Source: CAZRHR01 sp964578885 | Lineage (GTDB): Bacteria; Bacteroidota; Bacteroidia; CAIKAF01 | Direction of reading: 5' to 3' | DNA length: 64,000 nucleotides | Assembly: GCA_964578885.1 (NCBI GenBank) | Contig: CAZOEO010000011.1 | Span: 1-64,000 of the forward strand | In this document: positions 43,659 through 53,713 of the stretch, piece after piece | Position numbering within the stretch: the first letter of the stretch is position 1 | How the letters are laid out: every line of letters begins with the position of its first letter | Notes under the pieces: generated by a model | Seen by the model: the letters and a program-made list of their open reading frames with translations, nothing else | Database searches by the model: none | What the model was told of the DNA's origin: nothing | Translations under genes and position numbers: made by a program

Positions 43659-44519
43659 ATGCAGTTAGGTGCGTCCATTCCATTGCTGTATGCCCAATGG
43701 CTGAAAGACGGCCTGCACGTTATTCTTCATTTTTCCGGGCAGGGTGTGGCGCTTCCCTGGGACAAGGCCACGGATATGCTGAAGGAAACCCTTTGGGAAA
43801 TGGAGGGCTTGTTGCGTTCTTCTTCTTATGATGGAGATGAAACGGTTCTTTTCTACGCACTTTTTCAAAGACTATGCTCCCAAAAGTTTGGGACGAAAGG
43901 CGTGTTTACGCTCGATGCATATCCGTCCGACCAACAACAGGCGACCCTATTGGCGGAGGTTTTGCAGGAACGCCCCGGTGTTGTAGTGGAAACTACTCCG
44001 GTTTTCTCCTGGAAACGGCGCCTTTCCCGCATGGGCTTCTTTCTGTTGCTGATGTATCTTGCCGGAACCACCCTTTTGGGCGTGTATTTTTACTTTGATC
44101 ATCAAAGGAATGTGGCAGAACTGGTGGAGAAAGAAAAAGCGTATCAAACCCTTTTGGGTGATTATGAAAAGGTTTATGATGCCTATTATCAACTGGAAAC
44201 CAAGTTTGTTCAACTGTCCAAAAGGCCCTATAGAAAGTTCATTCTTTCAGATACCACAAGGCGTATCGGTGCCGATGTGCACTGGTTTGCCGACGAAGGG
44301 GAAGTGATGCTGAATATAGATAGTTTACCTCCTTTGGATAGTGGTTTTTCTTATGTGGTTTTTGCCCGTACTGCTCGTGAAACCAAACCGATTGGCTCTT
44401 TTGACCAGCCTTTAAAAATGTTTGAAATGGGAGATTTTGATCCAGTTACGGCCCCCGTAGGGTTCATTATTAAAAAGGTAAAGGGTGATTTGGAGGAAAT
44501 GGTCCTGTCCTCAAAATGA
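43659..44519 (+). CDS. Anti-sigma-K-like membrane protein (RskA-type C-terminus)
   Basis: A 286-residue protein. Residues 1-120 form a cytoplasmic domain of unknown type, residues about 125-146 a transmembrane helix, residues 150-185 a coiled coil (VEKEKAYQTLLGDYEKVYDAYYQLETK). The C-terminal domain (LNIDSLPPLDSGFSYVVFARTARE, then PVGFIIKKV) resembles the extracytoplasmic domain of anti-sigma-K factor RskA. A zinc-binding anti-sigma domain is not obvious, and no sigma factor lies nearby. A near-match -7 box (TACCTTTA) is at 43603-43610. Assignment is tentative. Confidence 0.6.
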   Translation: MQLGASIPLLYAQWLKDGLHVILHFSGQGVALPWDKATDMLKETLWEMEGLLRSSSYDGDETVLFYALFQRLCSQKFGTKGVFTLDAYPSDQQQATLLAEVLQERPGVVVETTPVFSWKRRLSRMGFFLLLMYLAGTTLLGVYFYFDHQRNVAELVEKEKAYQTLLGDYEKVYDAYYQLETKFVQLSKRPYRKFILSDTTRRIGADVHWFADEGEVMLNIDSLPPLDSGFSYVVFARTARETKPIGSFDQPLKMFEMGDFDPVTAPVGFIIKKVKGDLEEMVLSSK

Positions 44520-44624
44520 GTATCATAGGTGATTATATATGATTGTCCTCAAATCATAAAATTATTTTATTTTTAAAATACATTGATAAATGGATGGTTT
44601 ATTTGTAGTGCTGTTAAACAAATA

Positions 44625-44993
44625 ATGCGTCTCGTATACACGTTTTTTACTTTGTTCGTCATGGGATTTTTCACTTGGATTTCCGCATCCACAGTGTCCA
44701 TTCCAGGCGGTCAGGCATTTCCCGATGCCCAGGTGAAAACGGCACAGGGTCATTTTCAGCAGGCCACGCACATGGCGTGTTGTTTTGAAAGCGACGGACA
44801 AAGTTTTCGTCTCGTTCAGAAAAATATTAGCTTGGTTCCTTTAGGGTTCTCTGTTATTCTAAACGGACGTTATCATCAACAACGCCACACCGGAAAACCA
44901 AGACAGGGACATGTCCAAAAAAGTAATCATCCTTTGTATTTGCTCTATATGCAATTGAAGTTAGACTGGATTTACAGGAATATCATCGTTTGA
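44625..44993 (+). CDS. Hypothetical small secreted protein upstream of dabA
   Basis: A 122-residue candidate starting at ATG 44625, which opens a hydrophobic leader (MRLVYTFFTLFVMGFFTWISAS). The open frame to 44583 is not needed. The mature part has two adjacent Cys (MACCFES) but no recognised domain. It ends 31 bases before dabA and points the same way, so it may be the first gene of the dab cluster. Translation is not proven; codon use looks similar to neighbours. Confidence 0.5.
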   Translation: MRLVYTFFTLFVMGFFTWISASTVSIPGGQAFPDAQVKTAQGHFQQATHMACCFESDGQSFRLVQKNISLVPLGFSVILNGRYHQQRHTGKPRQGHVQKSNHPLYLLYMQLKLDWIYRNIIV

Positions 44994-45024
44994 TTTTCTT
45001 GTTTTATCTTGTCTTTTTCAATAT

Positions 45025-47442
45025 ATGAGTCATTCAGCTGGTCATCAACGACTTCATCGTTTACATACGTATTTACCTCACCAAGCGCCGTTACGTGATT
45101 TTATCCATCAAAATCCGCTTTCTGCGTTTCAAACACTGTCTTTTCACGAAGGGGCCAAAGCGGCTGCCGCGAGCTTCGGTTATGCCACCTACCCCAAGCT
45201 CACGTTTTTTCGCAACTGGTATATAAACAGTGGATTAAAAGAGGTAGAGTTGCTTGCTTTTTTAGAAAAGCGTTTTGCTGATAAAGCGATTTTTTGGTTA
45301 CATAAACTGCTACATCAGTCTTACACAGAAACATGGGAAAGCGAAACAGGCCGACTTTACGCATGCTGGAAAAGTAGGGCCGGAATTGCCATGGGGAAAA
45401 AAGTATCTCCGAAACTTTTCCGTTGGGTGGGGGCCTATTTGGACCAAGGCGTTTCCACTGGAACGTTGCCCGAAGTGCCGGTTGGTTTTCTTCCATTTTT
45501 GCGAAACCTGCATAAACAAAGCTGGACGCCGCTGTTTCGCAGCAAAAAAGTGGAAAAGTGGTTTTTAGACCCGAATCTTGAGCTGGAGACCTTGTTAGAA
45601 GCGGTGGTGGGTCGCGAAGAATGGTACGATAGATATCTCTGGGATCAGGCGTGGAATCATCCCGGTTGGTCAGGTATGGTGGCGTATTTGGAGCGCCATC
45701 CCAAAGCGTTGTTTCAGCCACGACCCATTACTTTGGAGGAATTCATCATGGTGGCGCTGTTGTTGGAGGCAGATGTGGTAGAAAAATCCGGAAAGCCATT
45801 GGCCGCTTACTTTTCGGATGAAAATCCATGGTCAACGGCTCCCGTTTTTCCCGAAGAACTTTTTACCGTATATGCCCTTTGGCAGGACATTCGAGAGTGG
45901 CATACGTACGAAAAGACCCTTTTTCAACTGAAGCCGATACGGGAAAAAGGAAAACAACCTAGATTTCAGGCTATATTTTGCATTGATGACCGGGAAGAGT
46001 CTCTTCGACGTCATGTGGAAGCGTTGGCGCCAGATGTAGAAACCTATGGGACGCCTGGATTTTTTCAGATGGATTGTACGTTTCTGCCATCGGGCGCGAT
46101 AGAACCCATGAAAGTTTGTCCGGCCCCTATGACGCCGACCCATTCGGTTCGCGAAGTGGGAACGCAGAAAATGTACACCTTGTCGCGTCGTTTAGAAAAA
46201 GGCCCTCAGGGAATTGGTGGCGGTTGGCTTTACGCCCATCTTACTGGATTTTGGTCGGCCCTTCAACTGGCTCAATCCATCTTTTTTCCACGTCCTACGC
46301 CCCTTATGGTGTCGTCTTTTCATCACATGCATCCACAGCATGCATTGAGTTATAAGGCGGAGGAATCTCCGGATGGTTTTACCCTGGAAGAACAGGTGTT
46401 TCGTGTTCGGCAGTTTTTAGAGAACATGGGTTTGCGTGCGCCTTTTGCACAGTTGATTTACGTGGTGGGTCACGGCGCCAGTAGCACCAATAATACCCAT
46501 TATGCGGGTTACGATTGTGGGGCTTGTTCAGGAAGAAGCGGTTCCGTGAATGCCCGTTTGATTTCCGCTATGGCGAATGATCCGGTGGTTCGTGCAGCTT
46601 TGCAAAGTCAGGGAATTCACCTTCCACCCACCACTACGTTTATGGGTGCTCTACATGACACGACCATGGATGAAATTCAGTATTTCCCCGATGCGCCACT
46701 TTCTTCTCTCCAGGAAAAACAATGGAAGGAAGACCAGCATATTTTTTTACGTGCATTGGAAAATAATGCCGTAGAACGTTCTGAAAAGTTTCCGTTTTTT
46801 CCGAAAGGAATGTCTTCCAAAGCCATCCATGAACGGGTAAAAAAGCGGGCACAAAGTTTTTTCGAGCCCAGGCCGGAGTGGAATCACGCGACCAATGCCT
46901 TGTGTTTGATTGGTCGAAGATCCTTGTCGCGGGACGTGAATCTTCAGCGTCGGGCCTTTTTACAATCGTACGATCCGGAATCTGATGCAGATGGGCATAT
47001 TTTGTTGAATCTTTTGCAAGCGGTAACACCGGTAACGGGCGGCATCAATCTTGAATATTATTTTTCCGCGGTGGCGCCGGAGCGTCTGGGTGCGGGTTCA
47101 AAATTACCGCATAATGTGGTGGGAATGATTGGTGTAGCCAACGGCATCGATGGCGATTTGCGCCCGGGCTTGCCTGAACAAATGATCCAAATTCACGACC
47201 CCATTCGTTTGTTGGTGATTGTAGAGCAACGTCCGGACATCATTGCCAACGTCTTGCAACAACACCCATCTCTTTTGTCATGGTACAATCATCAGTGGTT
47301 GCATTTGGTGGCGCTTTCGCCCGACGATGGCCTTTTGTATTATTGGCAGGAAGGCGTCTTCTTACCATTTACTTCCTTTTTCTCTTCATCGAGTGCGCTT
47401 TCTGAAAAGATAGCATCCTCTTCGTTATCTGCAACAGTATGA
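45025..47442 (+). CDS. dabA: DabA, zinc-dependent inorganic carbon transporter subunit
   Basis: An 805-residue DUF2309/UPF0753 protein. DabA works with DabB to draw CO2 into the cell as bicarbonate, coupled to a cation gradient; its active site resembles a beta-carbonic anhydrase. The zinc ligands align: Cys319 and Asp321 in FCIDDREES, His483 in VVGHGASSTNN, Cys498 in GYDCGACSG. The block GVANGIDGDLRPGLPEQMIQIHDP near the C-terminus is also typical. It overlaps dabB by 4 bases. Two SulP genes follow. No carbonic anhydrase gene or Rubisco is in the window. Confidence 0.93.
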   Translation: MSHSAGHQRLHRLHTYLPHQAPLRDFIHQNPLSAFQTLSFHEGAKAAAASFGYATYPKLTFFRNWYINSGLKEVELLAFLEKRFADKAIFWLHKLLHQSYTETWESETGRLYACWKSRAGIAMGKKVSPKLFRWVGAYLDQGVSTGTLPEVPVGFLPFLRNLHKQSWTPLFRSKKVEKWFLDPNLELETLLEAVVGREEWYDRYLWDQAWNHPGWSGMVAYLERHPKALFQPRPITLEEFIMVALLLEADVVEKSGKPLAAYFSDENPWSTAPVFPEELFTVYALWQDIREWHTYEKTLFQLKPIREKGKQPRFQAIFCIDDREESLRRHVEALAPDVETYGTPGFFQMDCTFLPSGAIEPMKVCPAPMTPTHSVREVGTQKMYTLSRRLEKGPQGIGGGWLYAHLTGFWSALQLAQSIFFPRPTPLMVSSFHHMHPQHALSYKAEESPDGFTLEEQVFRVRQFLENMGLRAPFAQLIYVVGHGASSTNNTHYAGYDCGACSGRSGSVNARLISAMANDPVVRAALQSQGIHLPPTTTFMGALHDTTMDEIQYFPDAPLSSLQEKQWKEDQHIFLRALENNAVERSEKFPFFPKGMSSKAIHERVKKRAQSFFEPRPEWNHATNALCLIGRRSLSRDVNLQRRAFLQSYDPESDADGHILLNLLQAVTPVTGGINLEYYFSAVAPERLGAGSKLPHNVVGMIGVANGIDGDLRPGLPEQMIQIHDPIRLLVIVEQRPDIIANVLQQHPSLLSWYNHQWLHLVALSPDDGLLYYWQEGVFLPFTSFFSSSSALSEKIASSSLSATV

Positions 47443-49283
47443 ATTCCTGGATGGTCGCATTACCGGTAGGCATTCCTTTTTTAGGTTTCGCCCTCCTTTT
47501 TCTATTTCAATTTCTTTCTCCCCGTCTGCTTTCCAAAGGGATTTGGATTGGTGCTCTGGCGTCCTTATTTAGCGTCATTGGGCTATTGGTGGTTTGGTTA
47601 TCCCGAGAAGAAAGTCAGCTTCACATTGTGGAGTATCAGCTGTATCAGGACGAACATTACCAGTTTACCATTGCGTTTTTACTGGATTATATTTCCCTGA
47701 GTTTTGTGTTGGCTGGTCATGTGCTGGCCCTGCTTATTTTCCGGCTTTCGCATATGTATGTGGCGGGGGAGAAGGGATACGCCCGCTTTTTTTACACATT
47801 ATTTTTCTTTCTTACGGGTTATAGCCTTGCGGTGCTTTCCGGGAATTTTGAAACCTTGCTGTTGGGTTGGGAAATCTTAGGATTATCGTCTTTTATGTTG
47901 GTGGCTTTTTACCGGGAACGCTATTTGCCGGTGAAGCATGCCGTGCGTATTTTTTCTGTGTATCGCATTGGAGATGTGGCATTGCTATTGGCACTTTGGG
48001 CCAGCCATCATTACTGGCACCAGAACATTGCCTTTGAGACCTTGTCTCATACCGTTTTGGTACATGCCCAGTGGGCGTCTCATCCGGGTGTAGCCAGCAT
48101 TATTACCGGTTTAATTTTTCTGGCCGCCATGATTAAATCGGCGCAGTTTCCTTTTTCCTCGTGGCTGCCTCGCGCCATGGAAGGGCCAACGCCTTCGTCT
48201 GCCATTTTTTATGGTGCCTTATCGGTGCATTTAGGCGTATTTCTGCTGATGCGTACTTTTCCGTTTTGGGAACCGATGACGGGCATGCGTATTTTGTTGG
48301 GCATGCTGGGTGCGCTCACCGCCTTTTATGGATATAGTGTAGCGAGAACCCAATATACCATCAAGGCACAGATTGCCTATGCTTCCATTGCGCAAATCGG
48401 TATCATGTGGATTACTCTTGCATTTGGACAGCGAGAAATGGCTTTGATACACATGCTTGGGAATGCGGGACTTCGCACGTATCAGCTGTTGGTTTCTCCA
48501 TCTGTAGTAAGTTATACTATTCGTGCACAGCGTTTTGGTTTTCATTTACGATCATTTAAGGTGCGTTCCGGATGGATACAGCGGTTGCAAGCCACTCTTT
48601 TTGTGCACGGATTATTTGAATGGCATTTGGATACATGGCTGAATCATTGGTTTTTCGGACCATGGCAGCGCATGGGCAGTGCGTTGGTACGTTTGCCGCT
48701 GTGGCTTTTGTGGATGATGGTGTTGGCTGTGCCGGTGTTGGCCATGTGGCTTCCGCCCGACGGATCGGCGTGGGTTTCTGCATTGGTGGCATTGTTTGCC
48801 GTGGTGAGGGCATTCGGGGAAAAGAGAAATCCGTTGCTGTCGTGGACCATGGCTTTTATCGGACAAGTTTGGCTAGCTGTGTCGGTTGGTTTGCACCAAA
48901 ACGATGGAACGGGGCACGTGCTCTGGTATTTTGGTGGATTGGTGCCTTCTTTTCTTTTGGGATTAGCTTGCTTGTTTTGGCTTAGAAAAAGACAAGTTGC
49001 CCATTTCAACTTGTATCGATATCAGGGCTTTGGTGCCAAGTACACCCGGCTTTCCGCGTTGTTTTTTCTGGCCACATTAGGCGCTTCCGGTTTTCCGATT
49101 ACACCCATGTTTATTGGAGAAGATTTGCTACTGACCCATATAGAATTAGATCACCCGGGACTCGCCATCCTTTTTGCCCTGGTATATTTTGGAAACGGCA
49201 TTGTGCTGATTCGCCACTATGCCCGTTTGTTTTTGGGACCTAATCCGCAGCAGGCACCCAGACAAGCATTAATGACTTCTTAA
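47439..49283 (+). CDS. dabB: DabB, NuoL-like membrane subunit
   Basis: A 614-residue polytopic membrane protein of the complex I antiporter-subunit superfamily (Proton_antipo_M), with about 14-16 helices. The key Lys and Glu region is seen in NFETLLLGWEILGLSSFMLVAFY and AAMIKSAQFPFSSWLPRAMEGPTPSSA (in parts). In this context, with a 4-base overlap with dabA, it is DabB, which couples ion flow to CO2 hydration by DabA. It could be mistaken for NuoL or MrpA, but no other complex I gene is present. Confidence 0.92.
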   Translation: MNSWMVALPVGIPFLGFALLFLFQFLSPRLLSKGIWIGALASLFSVIGLLVVWLSREESQLHIVEYQLYQDEHYQFTIAFLLDYISLSFVLAGHVLALLIFRLSHMYVAGEKGYARFFYTLFFFLTGYSLAVLSGNFETLLLGWEILGLSSFMLVAFYRERYLPVKHAVRIFSVYRIGDVALLLALWASHHYWHQNIAFETLSHTVLVHAQWASHPGVASIITGLIFLAAMIKSAQFPFSSWLPRAMEGPTPSSAIFYGALSVHLGVFLLMRTFPFWEPMTGMRILLGMLGALTAFYGYSVARTQYTIKAQIAYASIAQIGIMWITLAFGQREMALIHMLGNAGLRTYQLLVSPSVVSYTIRAQRFGFHLRSFKVRSGWIQRLQATLFVHGLFEWHLDTWLNHWFFGPWQRMGSALVRLPLWLLWMMVLAVPVLAMWLPPDGSAWVSALVALFAVVRAFGEKRNPLLSWTMAFIGQVWLAVSVGLHQNDGTGHVLWYFGGLVPSFLLGLACLFWLRKRQVAHFNLYRYQGFGAKYTRLSALFFLATLGASGFPITPMFIGEDLLLTHIELDHPGLAILFALVYFGNGIVLIRHYARLFLGPNPQQAPRQALMTS

Positions 49284-49308
49284 CAACACAACACAAAAAC
49301 TTTTGATT

Positions 49309-50886
49309 ATGAAAACGAAACAAAAGTTTTTTATCCCAGCGACTTTTTTCCCGGCCCAATGGTCTGGGGAAGCCATGTCTGGTGCGCTGGTTTTTATGCT
49401 GGCTTTGCCGCTTTGTCTTGGTATTGCGAAAGCCAGTGGCTTTCCGGCGGCCATGGGAGTGCTTACTGCCATGATTGGAGGATTTATGAGTCTTTTTTTC
49501 CGTGTTTCGCCTTTGGCCATTAAAGGTCCGGCGGCTGGACTCATCACCTTGTGTGCGTCTTCTGTGCAAACTTTCGGTGGTGGCGAACATGGGTGGGAAG
49601 TGACCGCTGCCATTATTTTGGTGATGGCCGTTCTTCAAATCGTGTTGGGGTGGCTCCGGATGGGCAGCATGAGCGATTTTTTTCCGCAGGCTGCCGTTCA
49701 TGGCATGTTGGCGGCTATTGGGCTCATTATCATTGCGAAGCAGATTCCTGTTCTTTTGGGAGATGAACCTTCGTTGTATGCCGGAGAATCGCCGCTGGAA
49801 CTATATCTGCATCTGCCGAAATGGATTGCATCTGCCCATTGGCGTATTGCATTAATTGGAATTTCAGGTCTGGCACTTATGTTTATTTTGCCAAAAATCA
49901 AGCTGAATTGGATGAAGAAGGTGCCTGCGCCTATGTGGGTTCTCATGTTCACCGTTCCTTTGGCATTGAGTTTACATTTTCAGGAAAATGAACCGGCTTA
50001 TTCCTTAGTGGAGATTGGTCCTTTCTGGGATACGCTGGCTTTTCGTCCCGATTTTTCTGAATGGACGCAATGGGTGTTTTGGAAATATGTTATCATGTTT
50101 TTGTTTGTAAGTTCTTTAGAATCATTACTTACAGTAAAAGCCTTAGATAACCTTGATCCCATGAAACGTACCTCTTCCTACAATGGAGAACTCATTGGTC
50201 AGGGTGCGGGAAATGTGGTTTCCGGTTTATTGGGAGGTTTGCCCATGATTTCCGAAGTGGTGCGAAGTACGGCCAATGTGAAATTTGGAGGAAGAACGCG
50301 GTGGGCGAATTTTTTTCATGCTTTGTTTCTCACGTTGGCCATGATTTTTTTGGTGCCCTGGATTTCCATGATTCCCAATGCAGCGCTGGCCGCTATGCTC
50401 ATTTATGCAGGTTATAACCTGGCGTCTCCCATGCAATTCAAACATATTAAAGAGATTGGATTGGATCAATTGGCCATTTTTCTCGTGACCATTGCCGTGA
50501 CCCTTTGGGAAGATTTGCTTCTTGGGATTTTTGCGGGTATTGTATTGAAAGTCATTATTCATTTAGTGCGAGGTGCGCAGTGGAAGGATTTGTTTCGGTC
50601 ACGTGTAAAAGTAACAGAGCATGCGGACGGAATCACGCTTCAGTTGAGCGGATCAGCCTTATTTACCAACATGATTGATTTTAAGAAAAAGGCGGGGCCA
50701 TGGTTATCTGGAGAGCAACCTGTTTGGATTGATTTTTCCGGTTTAAGGATGGCTGACCATTCCTTTTTATTGTATTTAGATCATTTTTCGCGGCAAAAAA
50801 GAGAAAAAGGACAAGAAATACACTGGGTGGGATTGGACCAAATGCGCACGCAATCGGACCACCCCCTGGCCTCCAGATGGGTCTAA
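49309..50886 (+). CDS. SulP family anion transporter, first copy
   Basis: A 525-residue SulP/SLC26-type transporter starting at ATG 49309 (a TTG 6 bases earlier is also in frame). Residues 1-400 are membrane helices with GIAKASGFPAAMGV, AIKGPAAGLITL and ANVKFGGRTRWAN. Residues about 430-525 are a STAS-like domain. In this neighbourhood the likely substrate is bicarbonate (BicA-like), although sulfate or other anions are possible. It starts 25 bases after dabB. Confidence 0.88.
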   Translation: MKTKQKFFIPATFFPAQWSGEAMSGALVFMLALPLCLGIAKASGFPAAMGVLTAMIGGFMSLFFRVSPLAIKGPAAGLITLCASSVQTFGGGEHGWEVTAAIILVMAVLQIVLGWLRMGSMSDFFPQAAVHGMLAAIGLIIIAKQIPVLLGDEPSLYAGESPLELYLHLPKWIASAHWRIALIGISGLALMFILPKIKLNWMKKVPAPMWVLMFTVPLALSLHFQENEPAYSLVEIGPFWDTLAFRPDFSEWTQWVFWKYVIMFLFVSSLESLLTVKALDNLDPMKRTSSYNGELIGQGAGNVVSGLLGGLPMISEVVRSTANVKFGGRTRWANFFHALFLTLAMIFLVPWISMIPNAALAAMLIYAGYNLASPMQFKHIKEIGLDQLAIFLVTIAVTLWEDLLLGIFAGIVLKVIIHLVRGAQWKDLFRSRVKVTEHADGITLQLSGSALFTNMIDFKKKAGPWLSGEQPVWIDFSGLRMADHSFLLYLDHFSRQKREKGQEIHWVGLDQMRTQSDHPLASRWV

Positions 50887-50967
50887 CCGCAAATAGGTAG
50901 ACGTCAATTTGTGTTTAAAGCTGAAAATTACTTGTAGTTTTGAGCCAACAACACAAAATAGGCTTTC

Positions 50968-52464
50968 TTGTTTCAGCATCTTAAGCAACACTGGAAATCC
51001 GACTTGCTGGCAGGATTTATGGTGAGTGTTCTGGCTCTACCTTTATGTCTGGGGATTGCCAAAGCCAGCGGATTTCCGCCTGTAATGGGCGTTTTTTCTG
51101 CCATATTGGGTGGAATCATTCCCTTGTTTTTCTCGCCATCGGAATCTGCCATTAAAGGACCTGCGGCTGGTTTAATTACCATTTGTGCCGCTACATTGAC
51201 CGATTTGGGAGGAGGTGAGCAAGGTTGGATGTTGATTTCCGCTGCCATTGTGGTCATGTCTTTGTTTCAAATGGCTTTGGGCATTTTTCGTTTGGGTGGC
51301 ATTGCCGATTTTTTTCCACGCCCCGTCGTACAGGGATTGCTTTCGGCCATCGGACTGATTATTGTGGCCAAGCAACTTCCGGTTTTATTGGGTTTGCCTC
51401 CCGAACCTTTTGCCACACTTTCTCCGTTGGAAACCTTTTTTACGGTATTTACTCAGTTGTCTAAGGTGCATCTTACCCTTTTACCCATAGGTCTGTTCTC
51501 GTTGATTGTTATGTTTTTGATTCCGTGGTTGGGCTGGAAAAAAGTGCCGGCGCCCCTGGTGGTGCTGTTGTTTGTGATTCCCTGGTCCATGATTCAACCG
51601 CTCCATCATTTGCCGGATGCTTTGGTGCAAATTGGAAATCCTTGGGATAGCTTACAATGGCGTCCCGATTTTTCCGGTCTTCTTCTTCCTTTGTTCTGGA
51701 AAGGCGTGTTTATTTTATGGTTTGTGAGTAGTTTGGAGTCGGTGCTCGTGTTAAAGGCTGTAGACCAGCTGGATCCATGGAAAAGAGAAAGTCCACTTAA
51801 TGGAGATTTAATAGCACAAGGGGCCTCTAATTTTGTGTCGGGCTGGCTGGGTGGATTGCCCGTGATTTCCGAAGTGTTGCGTTCTTCCGTGAGCTTACAT
51901 ACGGGCGGCAGAACACGCTGGGCCAATGCTTTCCATGCCCTTTTTCTCTTTTTAGCCATTTGTTTTTGTGTGCCTTTGTTGGAGAAAATTCCAAATGCTG
52001 CGCTGGCCGCCATGCTCATTTTTGCCGGATACAGGCTGGCTTCGCCCCAACATTTTAAAACAGTATACCAAATGGGTTGGTCACCATTTCTGGTTTTTCT
52101 GGTGACGGTTTTTCTGACCCTGAGTTTCGATTTGTTGTATGGTGTCGCCATTGGCATGTTGCTGAAATTTGTATTTCATTTGGCACAGGGCGCCAGATTA
52201 AAGGATTTGTTTCGGGTACAAATGTCGCTGAGGACCGAAGGAAGTACCGCTTATCTCTCTTTATCTGGTGCAGCTGCATTCACTAATATTTACATGTTCA
52301 AGAAGAAGTTGCAAATAGCCAAAGAGGTAAAGCGGTTGCATGTGGACGCGGAGCATCTTTATTTTAAGGATCATTCCTTTCTCCAATTTTTTGCGTTGCA
52401 ACAAAAGAAATGGGAAGCGCGTGGAGTAGAAGTCATAACGCCGCCCTCTTTCCTTGAAAAATAA
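50968..52464 (+). CDS. SulP family anion transporter, second copy
   Basis: A 498-residue paralogue of the preceding gene, with the same core motifs (GIAKASGFPPVMGV, AIKGPAAGLITI, GGRTRWAN) and a C-terminal STAS-like domain. The start is TTG at 50968: a TAG at 50959-50961 blocks any earlier start, and the first ATG (51019) lies within the first membrane helix. An 81-base gap separates the two. Tandem divergence suggests different substrates, affinities or regulation. Bicarbonate is the contextual guess. Confidence 0.87.
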   Translation: MFQHLKQHWKSDLLAGFMVSVLALPLCLGIAKASGFPPVMGVFSAILGGIIPLFFSPSESAIKGPAAGLITICAATLTDLGGGEQGWMLISAAIVVMSLFQMALGIFRLGGIADFFPRPVVQGLLSAIGLIIVAKQLPVLLGLPPEPFATLSPLETFFTVFTQLSKVHLTLLPIGLFSLIVMFLIPWLGWKKVPAPLVVLLFVIPWSMIQPLHHLPDALVQIGNPWDSLQWRPDFSGLLLPLFWKGVFILWFVSSLESVLVLKAVDQLDPWKRESPLNGDLIAQGASNFVSGWLGGLPVISEVLRSSVSLHTGGRTRWANAFHALFLFLAICFCVPLLEKIPNAALAAMLIFAGYRLASPQHFKTVYQMGWSPFLVFLVTVFLTLSFDLLYGVAIGMLLKFVFHLAQGARLKDLFRVQMSLRTEGSTAYLSLSGAAAFTNIYMFKKKLQIAKEVKRLHVDAEHLYFKDHSFLQFFALQQKKWEARGVEVITPPSFLEK

Positions 52465-52507
52465 GCCGAATGATCGTTATTACCGGTTTTCTAACTATTT
52501 TTACGCC

Positions 52508-52882
52508 ATGCCTCGTGGGTCTGCCATTTTGCTGATTTTTTCGTTGCTGTTTCCTTTTTTACTAAAAAATGGAGCCTTATTGCAGTTTTACAATACCTCC
52601 CTTTTTTCCCGCAAAGCAAAATGTGAACAAGTAACTCTGGTGACTTGCGCAGGTAAGTGCCAGTTGGTAAAGGTGATGAAAGAAATTCCCTCTAGTCAGC
52701 ATCCGTCTTCCTTTCCATGGGTAATGGATTTTGAGCTTTCACCCTTTGAACTTCCGGTTAAAGCAAGTGAACCAACGACGTTATCTTATTTTAAATCTCA
52801 GGTATTCATTCACTTAACTGCGCAAATTCGAAAAGGATTTGCCATTCCTTCTGAGCATCCACCCGCTTTTTTCATCGTTTAA
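52508..52882 (+). CDS. Hypothetical small membrane/secreted protein with Cys motif
   Basis: A 124-residue protein from ATG 52508, opening a hydrophobic leader (MPRGSAILLIFSLLFPFLL). The mature part has the spaced motif CEQ-x5-CAGKCQL (about residues 39-51), which recalls small Bacteroidota proteins found next to metal or copper transport genes. A TTG-started longer version overlapping the SulP gene is less likely. It sits 43 bases after SulP and ahead of the MbnP-like gene. No domain name is certain. Confidence 0.62.
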   Translation: MPRGSAILLIFSLLFPFLLKNGALLQFYNTSLFSRKAKCEQVTLVTCAGKCQLVKVMKEIPSSQHPSSFPWVMDFELSPFELPVKASEPTTLSYFKSQVFIHLTAQIRKGFAIPSEHPPAFFIV

Positions 52883-52968
52883 TGTTGTTGTCGTCAGGAT
52901 TACTTTGGGTTCCTGATAATTAAGTGTGCAGCAAAAGCTGTTTGTGTTTCATTTTTACAAACGAAGTG

Positions 52969-53712
52969 ATGAAAAAAGTATGGAGCGTCATGCTCACCGG
53001 CATCTTGTTTTGGACAGGGTGCACAGATGAACCGGAACAAGGAGCTTCCGGCAGTGTTTTTCTTAAAATGGACCATATTTGGGAAAATGTCAACCAACCC
53101 TTTGGCTTACAAAATCCACTTCTTCATTCAATTACGGGAGATACTTTGCGATTCAGCAAGTTGGATTATTACATCAGTCAAATAGCTTTGGTTCGGGAAG
53201 ATGGTGTGCTTTGGCACGAAACTGAAAGCTATCATTTGATTCGTACTTCAGAGGGTGTGTTGAATTCGCTGATGTTAGACAGCATTCCGGAAGGCGATTA
53301 TACGGAAGTTCGGTTTTTGTTTGGTGTAGATTCCGCCAGAAATGTGTCCGGAGCTCAGGAAGGGGCTTTGGCGGTTTCCAATCAGATGTTCTGGAGTTGG
53401 TCTACAGGTTATATTTTCCTGAAAGCAGAGGGAAGTACGCATCGGCAAACCAATGGATTCGGATACCATGTAGGCGGATTTCAGGGAACTTATTCCGCCA
53501 TTCGGCCGGTGACACTTTCGTTTGGTCCGAGCCGGCTTCGGGTGCGTGCTGGTGGTCTTCCCAGCATTCATTGCAAAGTGGATGTAAGTAAAATCTGGAA
53601 TGCAGCTTTTACCACGGCAGGCAATAGCACTTTTCACATGCCTTCTGAAACCACCGCGGGTATTGCCACCCGGTTTGCAGAGGCATTTCAGTATGATCAT
53701 TTGCATAACTGA
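52969..53712 (+). CDS. MbnP-like lipoprotein
   Basis: A 247-residue predicted lipoprotein: signal peptide with Cys in ILFWTGC (residue about 18), then a domain resembling MbnP family proteins of methanobactin/copper clusters (FGLQNPLLHSITGDTLRFSKLDYYISQIALVR, in parts). The start is ATG 52969; the longer frame to 52924 lacks a plausible leader. It ends 1 base before the di-heme peroxidase gene. MbnP partners MbnH, which oxidises a Trp in MbnP to kynurenine; whether that occurs here is not visible. Confidence 0.75.
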   Translation: MKKVWSVMLTGILFWTGCTDEPEQGASGSVFLKMDHIWENVNQPFGLQNPLLHSITGDTLRFSKLDYYISQIALVREDGVLWHETESYHLIRTSEGVLNSLMLDSIPEGDYTEVRFLFGVDSARNVSGAQEGALAVSNQMFWSWSTGYIFLKAEGSTHRQTNGFGYHVGGFQGTYSAIRPVTLSFGPSRLRVRAGGLPSIHCKVDVSKIWNAAFTTAGNSTFHMPSETTAGIATRFAEAFQYDHLHN

Positions 53713-53713
53713 G

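Noticed and set aside
47439..49283. Complex I subunit NuoL
   Set aside because: No other nuo genes nearby, and the 4-base overlap with dabA identifies it as DabB.
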